This document shows positions 8,541-17,454 of a stretch of DNA of 64,000 nucleotides, piece by piece (position 1 is the stretch's first letter; every line of letters starts with the position of its first letter). The notes beneath the pieces are model-generated. The model did not search any database. It was not told where the DNA came from and saw only the letters and a program-made list of their open reading frames with translations. Origin of the DNA: Glycomyces albidus (lineage in GTDB: Bacteria; Actinomycetota; Actinomycetes; Mycobacteriales; Micromonosporaceae); contig NZ_WIAO01000013.1 in assembly GCF_009451885.1 (NCBI RefSeq), positions 1-64,000 on the forward strand. The letters are read 5' to 3'. The position numbers were made by a program, and so were the translations under genes.

Positions 8541-8575
8541 CGGCGCCCCCGGGTCCCATCCCCGGGGGCGCCGTC
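8541..8575 (+). terminator. Terminator of LPxTG protein A
   Basis: Hairpin ACGGCGCCCCCGG / CCGGGGGCGCCGT just after the stop codon of protein A. It separates the two paralogous surface-protein genes, so protein B is probably transcribed from its own promoter. Confidence 0.7.
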
Positions 8576-8753
8576 GCGTTTCGCCGATTTCGCGGTGGAT
8601 TGGCAGGTCAGCCGTTCGGTCGGATTCCAGAACCTTCCGGTCGGACCGCAACTGCGGTGCATCCGGCGGCGTGAACACTTCGCCGGCGCCTGGCCCAGGC
8701 GCCGTCGGACACCGACAGGTCCGACACCGACCACCCATCACGGAGCCAGTCCC

Positions 8754-9821
8754 TTGAGATTCACACGCCGCCAGAAGGTCTCCGGCGCCGCGATCGCGGC
8801 CGGCCTGGCCGGAGCCGTCGCGCTCGCCTTCGCCGTCCCCGCGCTCGCGGGGAGCACCGACACCATCGCCATCAACCCGGGCAACGTGCCCACGACCGCC
8901 GAAGGGTTCGGCGACCAGAGCTGCGACCAGGTCCCGGGCGACACCGCGGACTGGCTCGACGGCTGGGTCTTCGTACTGCCCAACTCGGTCGGCGCCGACG
9001 GCAACTTCGAGTACATCGAAGCCGTCTTCCAGGACGAGGACGGCAACGTCCTCCGCTTCAACACCGACGACGACGGCGGGATCGTCTCCGGTTCCGGCGA
9101 CAACAAGGCGTACATCGTCACTCCGGCCGGGCTCACGCTCATCGACGCCGAGGCCGTGATCCCGCGCGACGACGAAGAGGACGACAAGAAGGGCGGCAAC
9201 GGGAACGGCGGCGGGAACGGCGACCGGGACTACTTCAACCTTACCCACACGTGCCCCGCGACCGAGGAGCCCCCGGGCGAGGAGACGGAGACCCCGAGCG
9301 AGGAGCCCTCTTCGGAGGAGCCGACCACCGAGGAACCGACCACCGAGGCGCCGACGTCGGAGGAGCCGACGACCGACGAGCCGTCGAGTTCGTCCGAGGA
9401 GACCACCTCCGAGGAGGAGACGACTTCCGAAGAGGAGACCACCTCTGAAGAAGAGACGACCTCCGAGGAAGAAACGACTTCCGAAGAGGAGACGACTTCT
9501 GCGGAGGAGACCACCTCCGAGGAAGAGACCACCTCTGCGGAGGAGACCACTTCCGAGGAGGAGACGACCTCTGAAGAAGAGACCACCTCTGAGGAAGCGT
9601 CCTCGCCCGCCGAGGAGTCGTCCAGCCCGACCGAGTCCGGCTCGCAGCCGACCACGACGAGCCCCGCGCCCGGCGCGGTCTCGACCTCGCCGGCCGGGTC
9701 GGCGCTGCCGATCACGGGCTCCTCGCTCACGTACTTCCTCATCGGTGGCGGCATCGTGGTGCTCGCGGGGATCGTGATCCTCATCGTGGCGCGCCGCAGG
9801 GCCGAGACCGGCGAGGAATAG
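8754..9821 (+). CDS. LPxTG-anchored surface protein B with long Glu/Thr/Ser stalk
   Basis: 355 residues from a TTG start. Signal peptide to about residue 32 (PALAG|STD). The ectodomain clearly matches protein A ([55 protein letters not shown]) but adds an acidic/Gly-Asn insert ([16 protein letters not shown]). A stalk of about 110 residues follows, made of EE-TTSEEE type repeats, then LPITG, a hydrophobic helix and ARRRAE for sortase anchoring. I chose TTG at 8754 because GGAG lies 8 nt upstream and the n-region MRFTRRQK then abuts the hydrophobic core; the in-frame ATG at 8595 would place over 50 extra residues ahead of the signal. The long acidic stalk should hold the domain clear of the wall. 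Confidence 0.85.
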   Translation: MRFTRRQKVSGAAIAAGLAGAVALAFAVPALAGSTDTIAINPGNVPTTAEGFGDQSCDQVPGDTADWLDGWVFVLPNSVGADGNFEYIEAVFQDEDGNVLRFNTDDDGGIVSGSGDNKAYIVTPAGLTLIDAEAVIPRDDEEDDKKGGNGNGGGNGDRDYFNLTHTCPATEEPPGEETETPSEEPSSEEPTTEEPTTEAPTSEEPTTDEPSSSSEETTSEEETTSEEETTSEEETTSEEETTSEEETTSAEETTSEEETTSAEETTSEEETTSEEETTSEEASSPAEESSSPTESGSQPTTTSPAPGAVSTSPAGSALPITGSSLTYFLIGGGIVVLAGIVILIVARRRAETGEE

Positions 9822-9896
9822 GCGGCCCCGAACCGCGGATGCGGCCGTTATCGAACCGTTATGCAACCGCGGGAGACGCCGCCGCGTTTAGCAGTT

Positions 9897-9939
9897 GTCT
9901 CAGGGCAGGGAGCCCGGCGCAGTCAGGCCGGGGTGAGAC
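9897..9939 (+). other. Structured leader element upstream of the purine permease
   Basis: GTCTCA (9897–9902) pairs with TGAGAC (9934–9939) and encloses GGGC/GCCC and CCCGGC/GCCGGG hairpin choices. Together with the two strong hairpins that follow, this looks like a folded RNA. It could be a riboswitch or attenuator for the NCS2 permease, or simply the tail of the upstream transcript. I could not match it to a known riboswitch consensus. Confidence 0.3.
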
Positions 9940-9976
9940 CTCCGACTACCGCCCGCTGCTTGACGGTGCGGTCCTT

Positions 9977-10060
9977 GTCGAGCCCCCGGAATCCTGCCAC
10001 CGGGGGCTCGACCCTAAGTCGACGCCCCGGAGCCGTCCCCCCCTTGGCTCCGGGGCGTCG
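9977..10060 (+). terminator. Two consecutive strong hairpins between LPxTG protein B and the purine permease
   Basis: Hairpin 1: GTCGAGCCCCCGG (9977–9989) pairs perfectly with CCGGGGGCTCGAC (10000–10012). Hairpin 2: CGACGCCCCGGAGCC (10020–10034) pairs perfectly with GGCTCCGGGGCGTCG (10046–10060), followed by a short pyrimidine run. They lie 155 bp after the surface-protein stop and 174 bp ahead of the permease start, so they may end the former or regulate the latter. Confidence 0.65.
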
Positions 10061-10234
10061 CCTTTCCCCGGCTGTGAAGTCTGTGTAAAACCCGCGACTT
10101 CGAGGCCGACTCGCTTCTCTTTCAGTGGTGGACCCGGTACATTACCGGCAGGTTCGGCGCCTGGACGCCGGCCTGGTCCCCGCGGTGCCCGCTGCCCGGC
10201 ATCCACGACGCACCTGCACAGGAGTGCCCGCCAC

Positions 10235-11614
10235 ATGGCCACTGAAGCCACAGAAGAGAACACGACGAACGACGACGCGCCCCCGCCCGGGCGCCTCGAC
10301 AAGTACTTCGGGATGACCGAGCACCAGACCAACTGGAAGCGCGAGATCCTCGCCGGAACCACCACGTTCCTGGCGATGGCCTACATCCTCGCGGTCAACC
10401 CTGGCATCCTCAGCTTCGGACTCTCCGAAGCCGGATTCGACGCACCGAACCCCGGGGCGGTCTTCACCGCGACCGCCCTCGCCTCCGCCCTCGGCTGCCT
10501 CGTCATGGGCCTGTGGGCCCGCTATCCCATCGCCACCGCCCCCGGCATGGGACTGAACGCGTTCTTCGCCTTCACCGTGGTGATGACGCTCGGGATCCCC
10601 TGGCAGACCGCGCTCACCGGCACCCTCGTGTCCGGTGTGCTGTTCTTCGTCCTCGCGGTCACCGGCGCGCGCGAATCGATCATCAACGCGATCCCCGCCC
10701 AGCTCAAGCTCGCGGTCGGCGCGGGCATCGGGCTGTTCATCGCGTTCATCGGCCTCAAAGGCGGCGGCATCGTCGTCGACTCCCCGGCCACGCTGGTCAC
10801 GATCGGCAGCTTCACCGACGGCACGGTCCTGCTCACCGTCTTCGGCCTCGTCGTCACCGCCGTGTTCATGGTCCTGGGCTGGAAGGGCGGCGTCTTCTAC
10901 GGGATGCTCGCCACCCTCGCGCTCGGCATCCTCACCGGCGTCATCGACTTCCGCCTCGCCGAGGGCTTCACGCCGAACCTCGACGCGTTCGGCGCGGCCT
11001 TCACCGGCTTCGAAGACGCGTTCACGGTCCACATGATCGCCGTCATCCTCACCATGCTGTTCGTGGACTTCTTCGACACGGCCGGAACGCTGTTCGCCGT
11101 CGCCGGCCAGGCCGGGCTCGTCAAGGACGGCAAGCTCCCCCGGGCGGGCCGCGCACTCGCCACCGACTCGATCGCGACCTCCGCCGGCGCCGTCCTCGGC
11201 ACCTCGACCACCACCGCGTACATCGAGTCGACCGCCGGCGTCTCGGTCGGCGGCCGCACCGGCCTGACCGCGGTCACGACCGGCTTCTGGTTCATCGTCT
11301 CGCTCGTCGCGTTCCCGGTGTTCGGCCTGGTGGCCAACAACCCCGCGGTCACCGCGCCCGCGCTCATCATCGTGGGCGTGCTCATGGCGAAGGCGCTCGG
11401 CCAGATCGAATGGGACCGGCTCGAGTACGCCATCCCGGCGTTCCTCATCGTCGCCGCGATGCCGCTGACCTACTCGATCTCCAACGGCATCGCCCTCGGG
11501 CTGGTGTTCTTCCCGGTCATGATGGCCGCGAAGGCCCGCTGGAAGGAAGTCCACCCGATCGCCTGGGTGCTCATGCTCGCCTCGATCGGCTACTTCCTGT
11601 TCCTGCTCGAGTAG
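10235..11614 (+). CDS. NCS2-family purine (hypoxanthine/guanine/adenine) permease
   Basis: 459 residues with about 12–14 membrane segments. It belongs to the AzgA/PbuG branch of NCS2 transporters, which import purine bases by proton symport. Landmarks: TTFLAMAYILAVNPGIL near residue 45, TAPGMGLNAFFAFTVV, FVDFFDTAGTLFAVA, and TTTAYIESTAGVSVGGRTGLTA, the substrate-binding region of this branch. The ATG at 10235 follows AGGAG with a 10-nt gap; an open frame upstream reads through hairpins and is not coding. It is monocistronic, with a strong terminator 14 bp after the stop. The long structured leader is unusual and may sense a purine-related signal. Confidence 0.92.
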   Translation: MATEATEENTTNDDAPPPGRLDKYFGMTEHQTNWKREILAGTTTFLAMAYILAVNPGILSFGLSEAGFDAPNPGAVFTATALASALGCLVMGLWARYPIATAPGMGLNAFFAFTVVMTLGIPWQTALTGTLVSGVLFFVLAVTGARESIINAIPAQLKLAVGAGIGLFIAFIGLKGGGIVVDSPATLVTIGSFTDGTVLLTVFGLVVTAVFMVLGWKGGVFYGMLATLALGILTGVIDFRLAEGFTPNLDAFGAAFTGFEDAFTVHMIAVILTMLFVDFFDTAGTLFAVAGQAGLVKDGKLPRAGRALATDSIATSAGAVLGTSTTTAYIESTAGVSVGGRTGLTAVTTGFWFIVSLVAFPVFGLVANNPAVTAPALIIVGVLMAKALGQIEWDRLEYAIPAFLIVAAMPLTYSISNGIALGLVFFPVMMAAKARWKEVHPIAWVLMLASIGYFLFLLE

Positions 11615-11627
11615 CGCGCACACGACG

Positions 11628-11660
11628 AAGGGCCCGGGAGGAAGCCTCCCGGGCCCTTTC
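11628..11660. terminator. Bidirectional terminator between permease and ABC-2 genes
   Basis: AGGGCCCGGGAGG pairs with CCTCCCGGGCCCT around loop AAG, with an A/G run on one side and a T/C run (TTTCG) on the other. It serves the purine permease on the + strand and the ABC-2 permease gene, which ends at 11669, on the - strand. Confidence 0.8.
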
Positions 11661-11668
11661 GCGTCGTG

Positions 11669-12847
11669 CTACGCCGCGCGGCGGAGCGCCTCGGTGAGCT
11701 TCATGCGCGACCCCGTGTACAGGACGCTGCGCTTGTACAGCTGCGAGCCGAGCGCCAGCGCCCCGGCCGCCGCGAGCGCCAGGAGGACGCCCGAGAGGCC
11801 GATCTGCCAGGCGGGGACCTCGGCGATCGCCATCCGGGTGGGCATCGCGATGCCCGAGAACGGCGGGATGATCGACAGGACCTCGGCGAACGTGCTCGTC
11901 GGCGCGTTCAGCAGGAAGATCGCGCCCAGGTAGCTGAGCGTCAGCGACATGATGAGCGGGGTCAGGACCGACCCGGACTCCTCTTGGCGGGAGACGAGGG
12001 AGCCGACGCCGCCGGCGAGGGTGCCGAAGAGCGCGAAGGCCATCAGCCACCACCCGATGGTGGAGACCGCCGCGGAGGCGGTGCCCGGCGGGAGGTCGGA
12101 GAGCATCCCGGTCGCGGCCGAGACGCCGAGGCCGACGGCGACCATGGCGATCAGGTTGACCAGGGAGATCACGCCGAGGCCGATGACCTTGCCGCCGAGG
12201 AGCTGCCACGGCTTGAGGCTGGTCAGGAGGATCTCGACGATGCGGCTGGACTTCTCTTCGACGACGCCCATGGCGATGTACTGCACCGGGGTCATGAGCA
12301 TCATGAACATGATGATGGAGATGATCAGGCCGGTGAAGTAGTCGAGCGTGCTGTTGACGCCGCCGGACTCGAGGGTCACGAACTCCAAGGGCCGCACGGT
12401 GAGCGCCTGGGTGATCTCCTGGTCGGAGAGCCCGGCGTCCGCGAGGTTCGTCTGGACGCTGGCGGCCTGCCAGGCGGCGTCGATCTTCGTCTCGACGTCG
12501 TTGGCGACCCCGTCGAGGCTGTAGAGGGACCCGTCGGCGACGGCCGCCTCGACGGTCTCGTCCTCGACGGCCCGCTCGGCCTCGTCCGCGGAGCCGTAGA
12601 CGGTGATGTCGAAGCCGCCCATGGCTTCGAGCTGGGCCTGCATCGCGGGGGCGTTGTCGCCGGCGAGGCCGACCTTCGCGTCGCCCTCGTCGCCGCCGAT
12701 GAGGGTGGGGAGCGCCGCGAGGACGCCGACGATCACGACGGTGACGACTAGGCTGACGAGGTTCGACTTGGACAGGCCCCGGACGCGGATCTCGCGCCCG
12801 GCCACGAGCAGCAGCCCGCGCATCCGCGAAGTCTCTGATTGCGTCAT
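11669..12847 (-). CDS. ABC-2 type exporter permease (NatB-like)
   Basis: 392 residues. One N-terminal membrane helix at about 28–48 (SLVVTVVIVGVLAALPTLI), then an extracytoplasmic domain of about 140 residues, then five or six membrane helices. The cytoplasmic loop EEKSSRIVEILLTS after helix 2 is typical of NatB/YhaP-type ABC-2 permeases, which pair with NatA-like ATPases to export Na+ or small toxic compounds. The start codon overlaps the stop of the ATPase gene by 4 bp (ATGA at 12844–12847), so the two are translationally coupled. The substrate cannot be told from sequence. Confidence 0.88.
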   Translation of the reverse strand: MTQSETSRMRGLLLVAGREIRVRGLSKSNLVSLVVTVVIVGVLAALPTLIGGDEGDAKVGLAGDNAPAMQAQLEAMGGFDITVYGSADEAERAVEDETVEAAVADGSLYSLDGVANDVETKIDAAWQAASVQTNLADAGLSDQEITQALTVRPLEFVTLESGGVNSTLDYFTGLIISIIMFMMLMTPVQYIAMGVVEEKSSRIVEILLTSLKPWQLLGGKVIGLGVISLVNLIAMVAVGLGVSAATGMLSDLPPGTASAAVSTIGWWLMAFALFGTLAGGVGSLVSRQEESGSVLTPLIMSLTLSYLGAIFLLNAPTSTFAEVLSIIPPFSGIAMPTRMAIAEVPAWQIGLSGVLLALAAAGALALGSQLYKRSVLYTGSRMKLTEALRRAA

Positions 12848-13713
12848 CGGGTCACGGCCTCTCGGAAGATCTCGGCGATGGTCGGCTGGTCGTAGGCGAA
12901 GCGGGTGACGCGCCCGGCGGCCGCGGCGATGCGCAGCGCCTCCTGGTCGTCCCCGTCCTCGATGAGGTAGTCGTCGCCGTCGCGGGTCACGGTCCCGGGG
13001 AGCCGCGCCGTGAGGTCCTCGGGGGTCTCGACGCTGATGCGGAGGTGCTTGACCTCCTTGGCCTTCAGCTCCTCGACGCCGCCGGCGGCGATGATCCGGC
13101 CGTTGCCGATGATGACGACGGAGTCGCAGAGCCGCTCGACGAGGTCGAGCTGGTGGCTGGAGAAGATGACGGGCGCCCCGGCCGCGGCGCGGTCCTTGAG
13201 CGCGGTCCCCATGACGTCGACGGCGATCGGGTCGAGGCCGGAGAACGGCTCGTCGAGGATGAGCACCTCGGGGTCGTGGACGAGCGAGACGGCGAGCTGG
13301 ACGCGCTGCTGGTTGCCCAGGGAGAGGTCCTGGACGAAGTCGCCCATCCGCTCGGTCAGGTTGAGCTGCTCCAGGAGTTCGGCGGCCGAGCGGCGGGCCT
13401 CGGCCCGCGTCATCCCGTGCAGCTCGCCGAAGTACGCGACCTGCTCGCCGGTCTTCATCTTGGGGTAGAGGCCGCGCTCGGAGGGCATGTACCCGAAGCG
13501 GCGGCGCTGTTCGACGCCGAGCGGCGATCCGTTGTAGACGATCTCCCCGGAGTCGGCGGCGAGCACGCCCATGGCGATGCGCATGGTGGTGGTCTTGCCG
13601 GCCCCGTTGGCCCCGACGAACCCGACGACTTCGCCCGGCGCGGCCGAGAGCGACACCCCGTCGAGGGCTGCGGTGTCGCCGAACCGCTTGTGCAGGTCCT
13701 TGATTTCCAACAT
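12844..13713 (-). CDS. ABC transporter ATP-binding protein (NatA-like)
   Basis: 289 residues. Walker A GANGAGKTT (about 34–42), signature LSLGNQQRVQLA, Walker B VLILDEPFSGLDP and switch His SSHQLD. The signature starts LSLGN rather than LSGGQ, which is common in the NatA/YhaQ group. A C-terminal domain of about 70 residues follows the ABC fold (DUF4162-like: LRISVETPEDLTARLPG), as in partners of NatB permeases. It is the first gene of a two-gene operon with the permease, and its stop is shared with the next start. Confidence 0.92.
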   Translation of the reverse strand: MLEIKDLHKRFGDTAALDGVSLSAAPGEVVGFVGANGAGKTTTMRIAMGVLAADSGEIVYNGSPLGVEQRRRFGYMPSERGLYPKMKTGEQVAYFGELHGMTRAEARRSAAELLEQLNLTERMGDFVQDLSLGNQQRVQLAVSLVHDPEVLILDEPFSGLDPIAVDVMGTALKDRAAAGAPVIFSSHQLDLVERLCDSVVIIGNGRIIAAGGVEELKAKEVKHLRISVETPEDLTARLPGTVTRDGDDYLIEDGDDQEALRIAAAAGRVTRFAYDQPTIAEIFREAVTR

Positions 13714-13947
13714 GAACTCACCCTAGTTCCGGGCCGGAGCCGGGTCCTCATGCTTGAGGCTGATTCCGGACCGCCCGGATTCATTCGCGAGAAGTAATCA
13801 CACTGATTTCCGCGCGGGACAAGTGTCGGTTGCCGCCGCCCCGGTCACCCGTTCGGCGTAAGAATGAGAGGCGGGCCAGCCGCCTGAGCCGTCTACGGGA
13901 GCCGGAGTCGCACTTGAGCGGCCTCGGCGACGCGTGAGGAGACGTAT

Positions 13948-15171
13948 ATGAGCACTGCACCGTTCGTCATCGTCGGAGGCGGCCTCGCCGCATCCAAAGC
14001 CGCGCAGACGCTTCGCGACGAGGGGTACGAGGGCGACCTCGTCGTCGTCACCGGGGAACCGCACCGGCCGTACGAGCGGCCGCCGCTCTCCAAGGACTAC
14101 CTGCGCGGGGACGCCGACCGGTCGGCGCTGTTCACCGTCGACGAGGACTGGTACCGCCAGAACGCCGAACTGCGCGTCGGCGTGCCCGCGACCGGGCTCG
14201 ACACCGGCGCCCGCCGGCTCGCGCTGGCCGACGGGAGCGGGCTCGACTACGCGAAGCTCCTCCTGGCGACCGGTTCCAGCCCGAGGGCGCTGCCGGTGCC
14301 CGGCGCGGACCTGCGCGGCGTGCACCTGCTGCGCACCGTCGAGGACGCCGACCTGCTCGCCGCCGAGGTGAAGAGCGGTGACGGCCGGGTCGCGATCGTC
14401 GGCGACGGGTGGATCGGCATGGAGGTCGCCGCGTCGGTGCGCCGGCTCGGCCGGGACGTGACCGTGTTCGGGCTGGGCGCGCAGCCGCTCGAACGGGTCC
14501 TCGGCCCCGAGATGGGCCTCGTGTTCGCGAAGCTGCACCTCGACCACGGGGTCGACCTGCGGCGGCGCACCGCGGTCGCGGAGATCGTCGGCGAGGACGG
14601 CCGCGCCGTCGCCGTCGAGACCGGCGACGGCGAGCGGGTCGACGCCGACCTCGTGCTCATCGCGGTCGGCGTCACCCCCAACACCGGGCTGGCCGCCGCC
14701 GCCGGGCTCGAACTGCGCGGCAGGGAGCTCGGCGGCGGCGTCGCCGTCGACGCCGCCCTGCGCACCAGCGCCCCCGACGTGTGGGCGGCCGGCGACATCG
14801 CGAGCGCGCCCTACCCGCACTACGGCCGCCCGATCCGGGTGGAGCACTGGCAGACCGCGATCGACACCGGCGTGCACGCCGCGAAGGCCGCGCTCGGCTC
14901 GGACGAGCCGTTCGACAAGCTGCCGTACTTCTTCACCGACCAGTACGACCTCGGCATGGAGTACCTCGGCTTCGTGGCCGGGCCCGACGCCTACGACGAG
15001 ATCGTCGTGTCCGGCTCGGTCGAGTCGCTCGAGTTCGCCGCGTTCTGGACCAAGGAGGGGCGGGTCCTCGCGGGCATGGCCGTCAACACGTGGGACCGGA
15101 TGGGCGACATCGAGGCCCTGATCCGCGCCGAGGAGCCGCCCGGGGAGTCGGCGCTGCGGTCATTCCGGTGA
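13948..15171 (+). CDS. FAD-dependent pyridine nucleotide-disulphide oxidoreductase, ferredoxin reductase type
   Basis: 407 residues. Transfers electrons from NAD(P)H to a ferredoxin or rubredoxin, usually to feed a P450 or dioxygenase. FAD-binding Rossmann motif VIVGGGLAASKAA at the N-terminus, YERPPLSKDYL (family marker), a second dinucleotide motif VGDGWIGMEVA near 150 for NAD(P)H, and VWAAGDIASAP for FAD. The C-terminal reductase domain begins near 310 (EHWQTAIDTGVHAAKA). GAGGAG lies ahead of the ATG. No ferredoxin or P450 gene is adjacent, so its partner must lie elsewhere. Its last 12 bp overlap the end of the converging PH-domain gene. Confidence 0.9.
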   Translation: MSTAPFVIVGGGLAASKAAQTLRDEGYEGDLVVVTGEPHRPYERPPLSKDYLRGDADRSALFTVDEDWYRQNAELRVGVPATGLDTGARRLALADGSGLDYAKLLLATGSSPRALPVPGADLRGVHLLRTVEDADLLAAEVKSGDGRVAIVGDGWIGMEVAASVRRLGRDVTVFGLGAQPLERVLGPEMGLVFAKLHLDHGVDLRRRTAVAEIVGEDGRAVAVETGDGERVDADLVLIAVGVTPNTGLAAAAGLELRGRELGGGVAVDAALRTSAPDVWAAGDIASAPYPHYGRPIRVEHWQTAIDTGVHAAKAALGSDEPFDKLPYFFTDQYDLGMEYLGFVAGPDAYDEIVVSGSVESLEFAAFWTKEGRVLAGMAVNTWDRMGDIEALIRAEEPPGESALRSFR

Positions 15172-16824
15172 CGTGACCAGGAAGGGCCGCAGCAGGTCCG
15201 GGACGGCCGCGTCGGCGAAGTCGAGGATCTCGTGCTCGTCGGCGTCGATCACCGCGTAGTGGCCCTTGCCGGCCGCGGTGGTGGCGTCGAGCGTCATGAG
15301 GCCCATGCGCTTCTGGAACACCGACTGCGAGAGGCGCCAGCCGATGATCCCGGAGCGGTCGAGGTGCACCGTGGCCCGGCGGGTGCTGCCGCGCCGCGAC
15401 ACGAGGTGCCGCGCGGTCAGGGCGTGGCCGAGGGACGCGTACGAGTCGAAGGCCGTCCACACCGCGAACGCCGAGCCGAGCACCGCTGCGAGCACGATCG
15501 CGGCGCTGAGCAGCGCCGGGAGCGGCCACTGCAGATGCGGGACGGCCGCCGCGGCGGCGAGCGCCGCGACGGTGACCGCGGCCCAGCGCAGGCGCCGCGT
15601 CCGGGCCGCCTTCGGATGGGTCCGGAGCTCGCACCCGACCGGGCCGACGACCGCTTCGGCGGCGGCGGTGACGGCGGGGAGCGGCGCGGCCGGGACCAGG
15701 GTGCTGAGGTCGCTGCCCTCCTGGTCGGTCTTGAGGCCGATCGCGACCACGTCGAGGCGTCCCGCACCTGCGGACCGGATCCCGATCGGCTCGACGATCT
15801 CGATGCCGCGGATGCGCTCCTCTTCGAGGCTGAGCGAGCGGGAGACGAGCAGGCCGCGGCGCACGCGGAGCGTCCCGCCGGGTTCGCGGTCGAGCCGGTG
15901 GCGCCACCACGCCTCGCCCTGGAGCGCGAGGCTTGCGACGGCGCCGAGGACGAGCAGGACGATCAGGCCGAGGCCGAGCACCGTCCAGGCCCCGTGCTCT
16001 TCGACGAGCCCGCCGACGATCTCGACGGGCAGGCCGCCCCTGCCGAACCAGTCCGCGACCTGGAACGCGGCGCCGACGGCCGCGCCAGCGAGCATCGGCG
16101 TGAGGAACGACAGCGGCGCGTACTTGAGCCAGCCGGGTTCCCAGGTGGCGAGCCGCTGCTCGCCGTCCTCGCCGATGCCGGCGGCGGCGCGGCGGAGCAG
16201 TTCGGCGCGGAGCCGGTCGGCTTCGGCGCGGGCGACCGAGTCGAGCGTGAGCGTCTGCTCGTTCGTCGATCCCGAGCCGCTGCCGGTCTCGCCGGTGCCG
16301 ACCTTGACCTTGGCGAGTCCGAAGACGCGTTCGAGCGGGTTGGCGGTGAGGTCGACCGACCGGATGCGCTCGCGCATGAGCGAGCGCCGGGTCTTGAACA
16401 GGACGCCGGTGTGCATCTCCACGCGGGTGTCGGTGACCCGGTACCTGGTGACGCGCAGGCGGATCGCCTCGTAGCCGACGGTCGCGCCGATCACGAGCAG
16501 GGCGCCGGGGACGGCGAACGCGAGCGCGATGAGCAGGCCGGCGCCCGAGCCGATCCCGAACGCGACGGGCACGCCGGCGGCGGTCATCACCCCGGCCATG
16601 TAGAGGGCCGTGACCTTGAGGCCGCTGGGGTGGAGCCTGCGCCAGGGCTCGCCGGACTCGACCGGATCCGGTCCGGCCGCTCCGTTCGCGGCGGCGTCGC
16701 TTGCAGCCGTGCCGTTCACTGCGGCGCCGTGCTCGTTGGCTCCGCTTCCTGCAGAGCCGCTTCCGGCGGTGCCGTTCGCGGCCTCGCCGCGCTCGACCGC
16801 TCCCGCGGTGGCCTCCCCGCTCAT
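15160..16824 (-). CDS. PH-domain (bPH2) membrane protein, YdbT-like
   Basis: 554 residues. Residues 1–55 are a hydrophilic Ala/Gly/Ser/Asn tract. Then come two membrane helices (about 68–110) and three bacterial PH (bPH2) modules separated by further helix pairs: RYRVTDTRVEMHTGVLFKTRRSLMRERIRSVDL is the first, GTLRVRRGLLVSRSLSLEEERIRGIEI the second, and HLVSRRGSTRRATVHLDRSGIIGWRLSQS the third. This is the YdbT layout. B. subtilis ydbST sits in an operon linked to protection from peptide antibiotics; the role here is unknown. The ATG overlaps the stop of the YdbS-like gene (ATGA, 16821–16824), so I rejected a longer frame that starts inside the upstream gene. Confidence 0.85.
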   Translation of the reverse strand: MSGEATAGAVERGEAANGTAGSGSAGSGANEHGAAVNGTAASDAAANGAAGPDPVESGEPWRRLHPSGLKVTALYMAGVMTAAGVPVAFGIGSGAGLLIALAFAVPGALLVIGATVGYEAIRLRVTRYRVTDTRVEMHTGVLFKTRRSLMRERIRSVDLTANPLERVFGLAKVKVGTGETGSGSGSTNEQTLTLDSVARAEADRLRAELLRRAAAGIGEDGEQRLATWEPGWLKYAPLSFLTPMLAGAAVGAAFQVADWFGRGGLPVEIVGGLVEEHGAWTVLGLGLIVLLVLGAVASLALQGEAWWRHRLDREPGGTLRVRRGLLVSRSLSLEEERIRGIEIVEPIGIRSAGAGRLDVVAIGLKTDQEGSDLSTLVPAAPLPAVTAAAEAVVGPVGCELRTHPKAARTRRLRWAAVTVAALAAAAAVPHLQWPLPALLSAAIVLAAVLGSAFAVWTAFDSYASLGHALTARHLVSRRGSTRRATVHLDRSGIIGWRLSQSVFQKRMGLMTLDATTAAGKGHYAVIDADEHEILDFADAAVPDLLRPFLVTSPE

Positions 16825-17318
16825 GTCGCGTCCCCGGGGGTCGCGTCGGTGAGCTCGGTGAGGCGCTCGGCGAGCGCCGACGCCTCGTCCTGGTCGAGCC
16901 CTTCGAGTTTCACCGCGCCGGCGGACGACGCCGTCGTGACGACCACTGTGGACAGGCTGAAGGAGCGCTGGAGCGGGCCCTGGGTGGTGTCGACGGTCTG
17001 GATGCGGGACATCGGGGCGATCCGCCAGGTGCGCCAGAAGTACCCGGTGAGCGTGTACACCGCGGTGTCGGTGACCTCCCAGCGGTGCACCCGGTGCCAC
17101 CACGCCGGCAGCGCCAGGGCCGAGGCGAGGCCGAGGACGAGGATCAGCGCGGCAGGGCCGAGCAGCCACGGCCGGGCCGGTTCGATGAGGAGGCCGAGGA
17201 CGGCCAGGGGCACGACGGGGACGGCGGTGGCGACGAGCAGCTGCACGCGCCACCAGGGCACGGTGCGCGGGTCGAACCGGTTCTGCGGCGGGCGGAGGGC
17301 GGTCCGTGAAGCGGTCAT
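16821..17318 (-). CDS. PH-domain (bPH2) membrane protein, YdbS-like
   Basis: 165 residues with two membrane helices at about 27–70 followed by one bPH2 module: HRWEVTDTAVYTLTGYFWRTWRIAPMSRIQTVD, then QGPLQRSFSLSTVVVTT. It is the YdbS partner of the larger YdbT-like protein and lies just upstream of it with a 4-bp ATGA overlap, the same arrangement as ydbST in Bacillus. Probably forms a membrane complex with it. Confidence 0.85.
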   Translation of the reverse strand: MTASRTALRPPQNRFDPRTVPWWRVQLLVATAVPVVPLAVLGLLIEPARPWLLGPAALILVLGLASALALPAWWHRVHRWEVTDTAVYTLTGYFWRTWRIAPMSRIQTVDTTQGPLQRSFSLSTVVVTTASSAGAVKLEGLDQDEASALAERLTELTDATPGDAT

Positions 17319-17454
17319 GCCTGAATCGTATGGAACGAATGCGGGTGAAACTTCCGACTCGGGTCGGATCTTCCGCGGGCGCCGCGTCCTACCGAGGTAC
17401 CGGTCGCGGGGCCGACAAAGGTCGAACGGCCCCGCGAATCGCTTGCGCGCCTTG

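Noticed and set aside
9897-10060. A named riboswitch class (c-di-AMP, SAM, fluoride, ZTP, cobalamin)
   Set aside because: I compared by memory with their conserved cores and found no convincing match, so I only report structured RNA.
15160-17253. 697-residue version of the YdbT-like protein
   Set aside because: The first ~143 codons overlap the YdbS-like gene in another frame and are Arg/Pro/Gly shadow; the ATGA overlap at 16821–16824 marks the true start.
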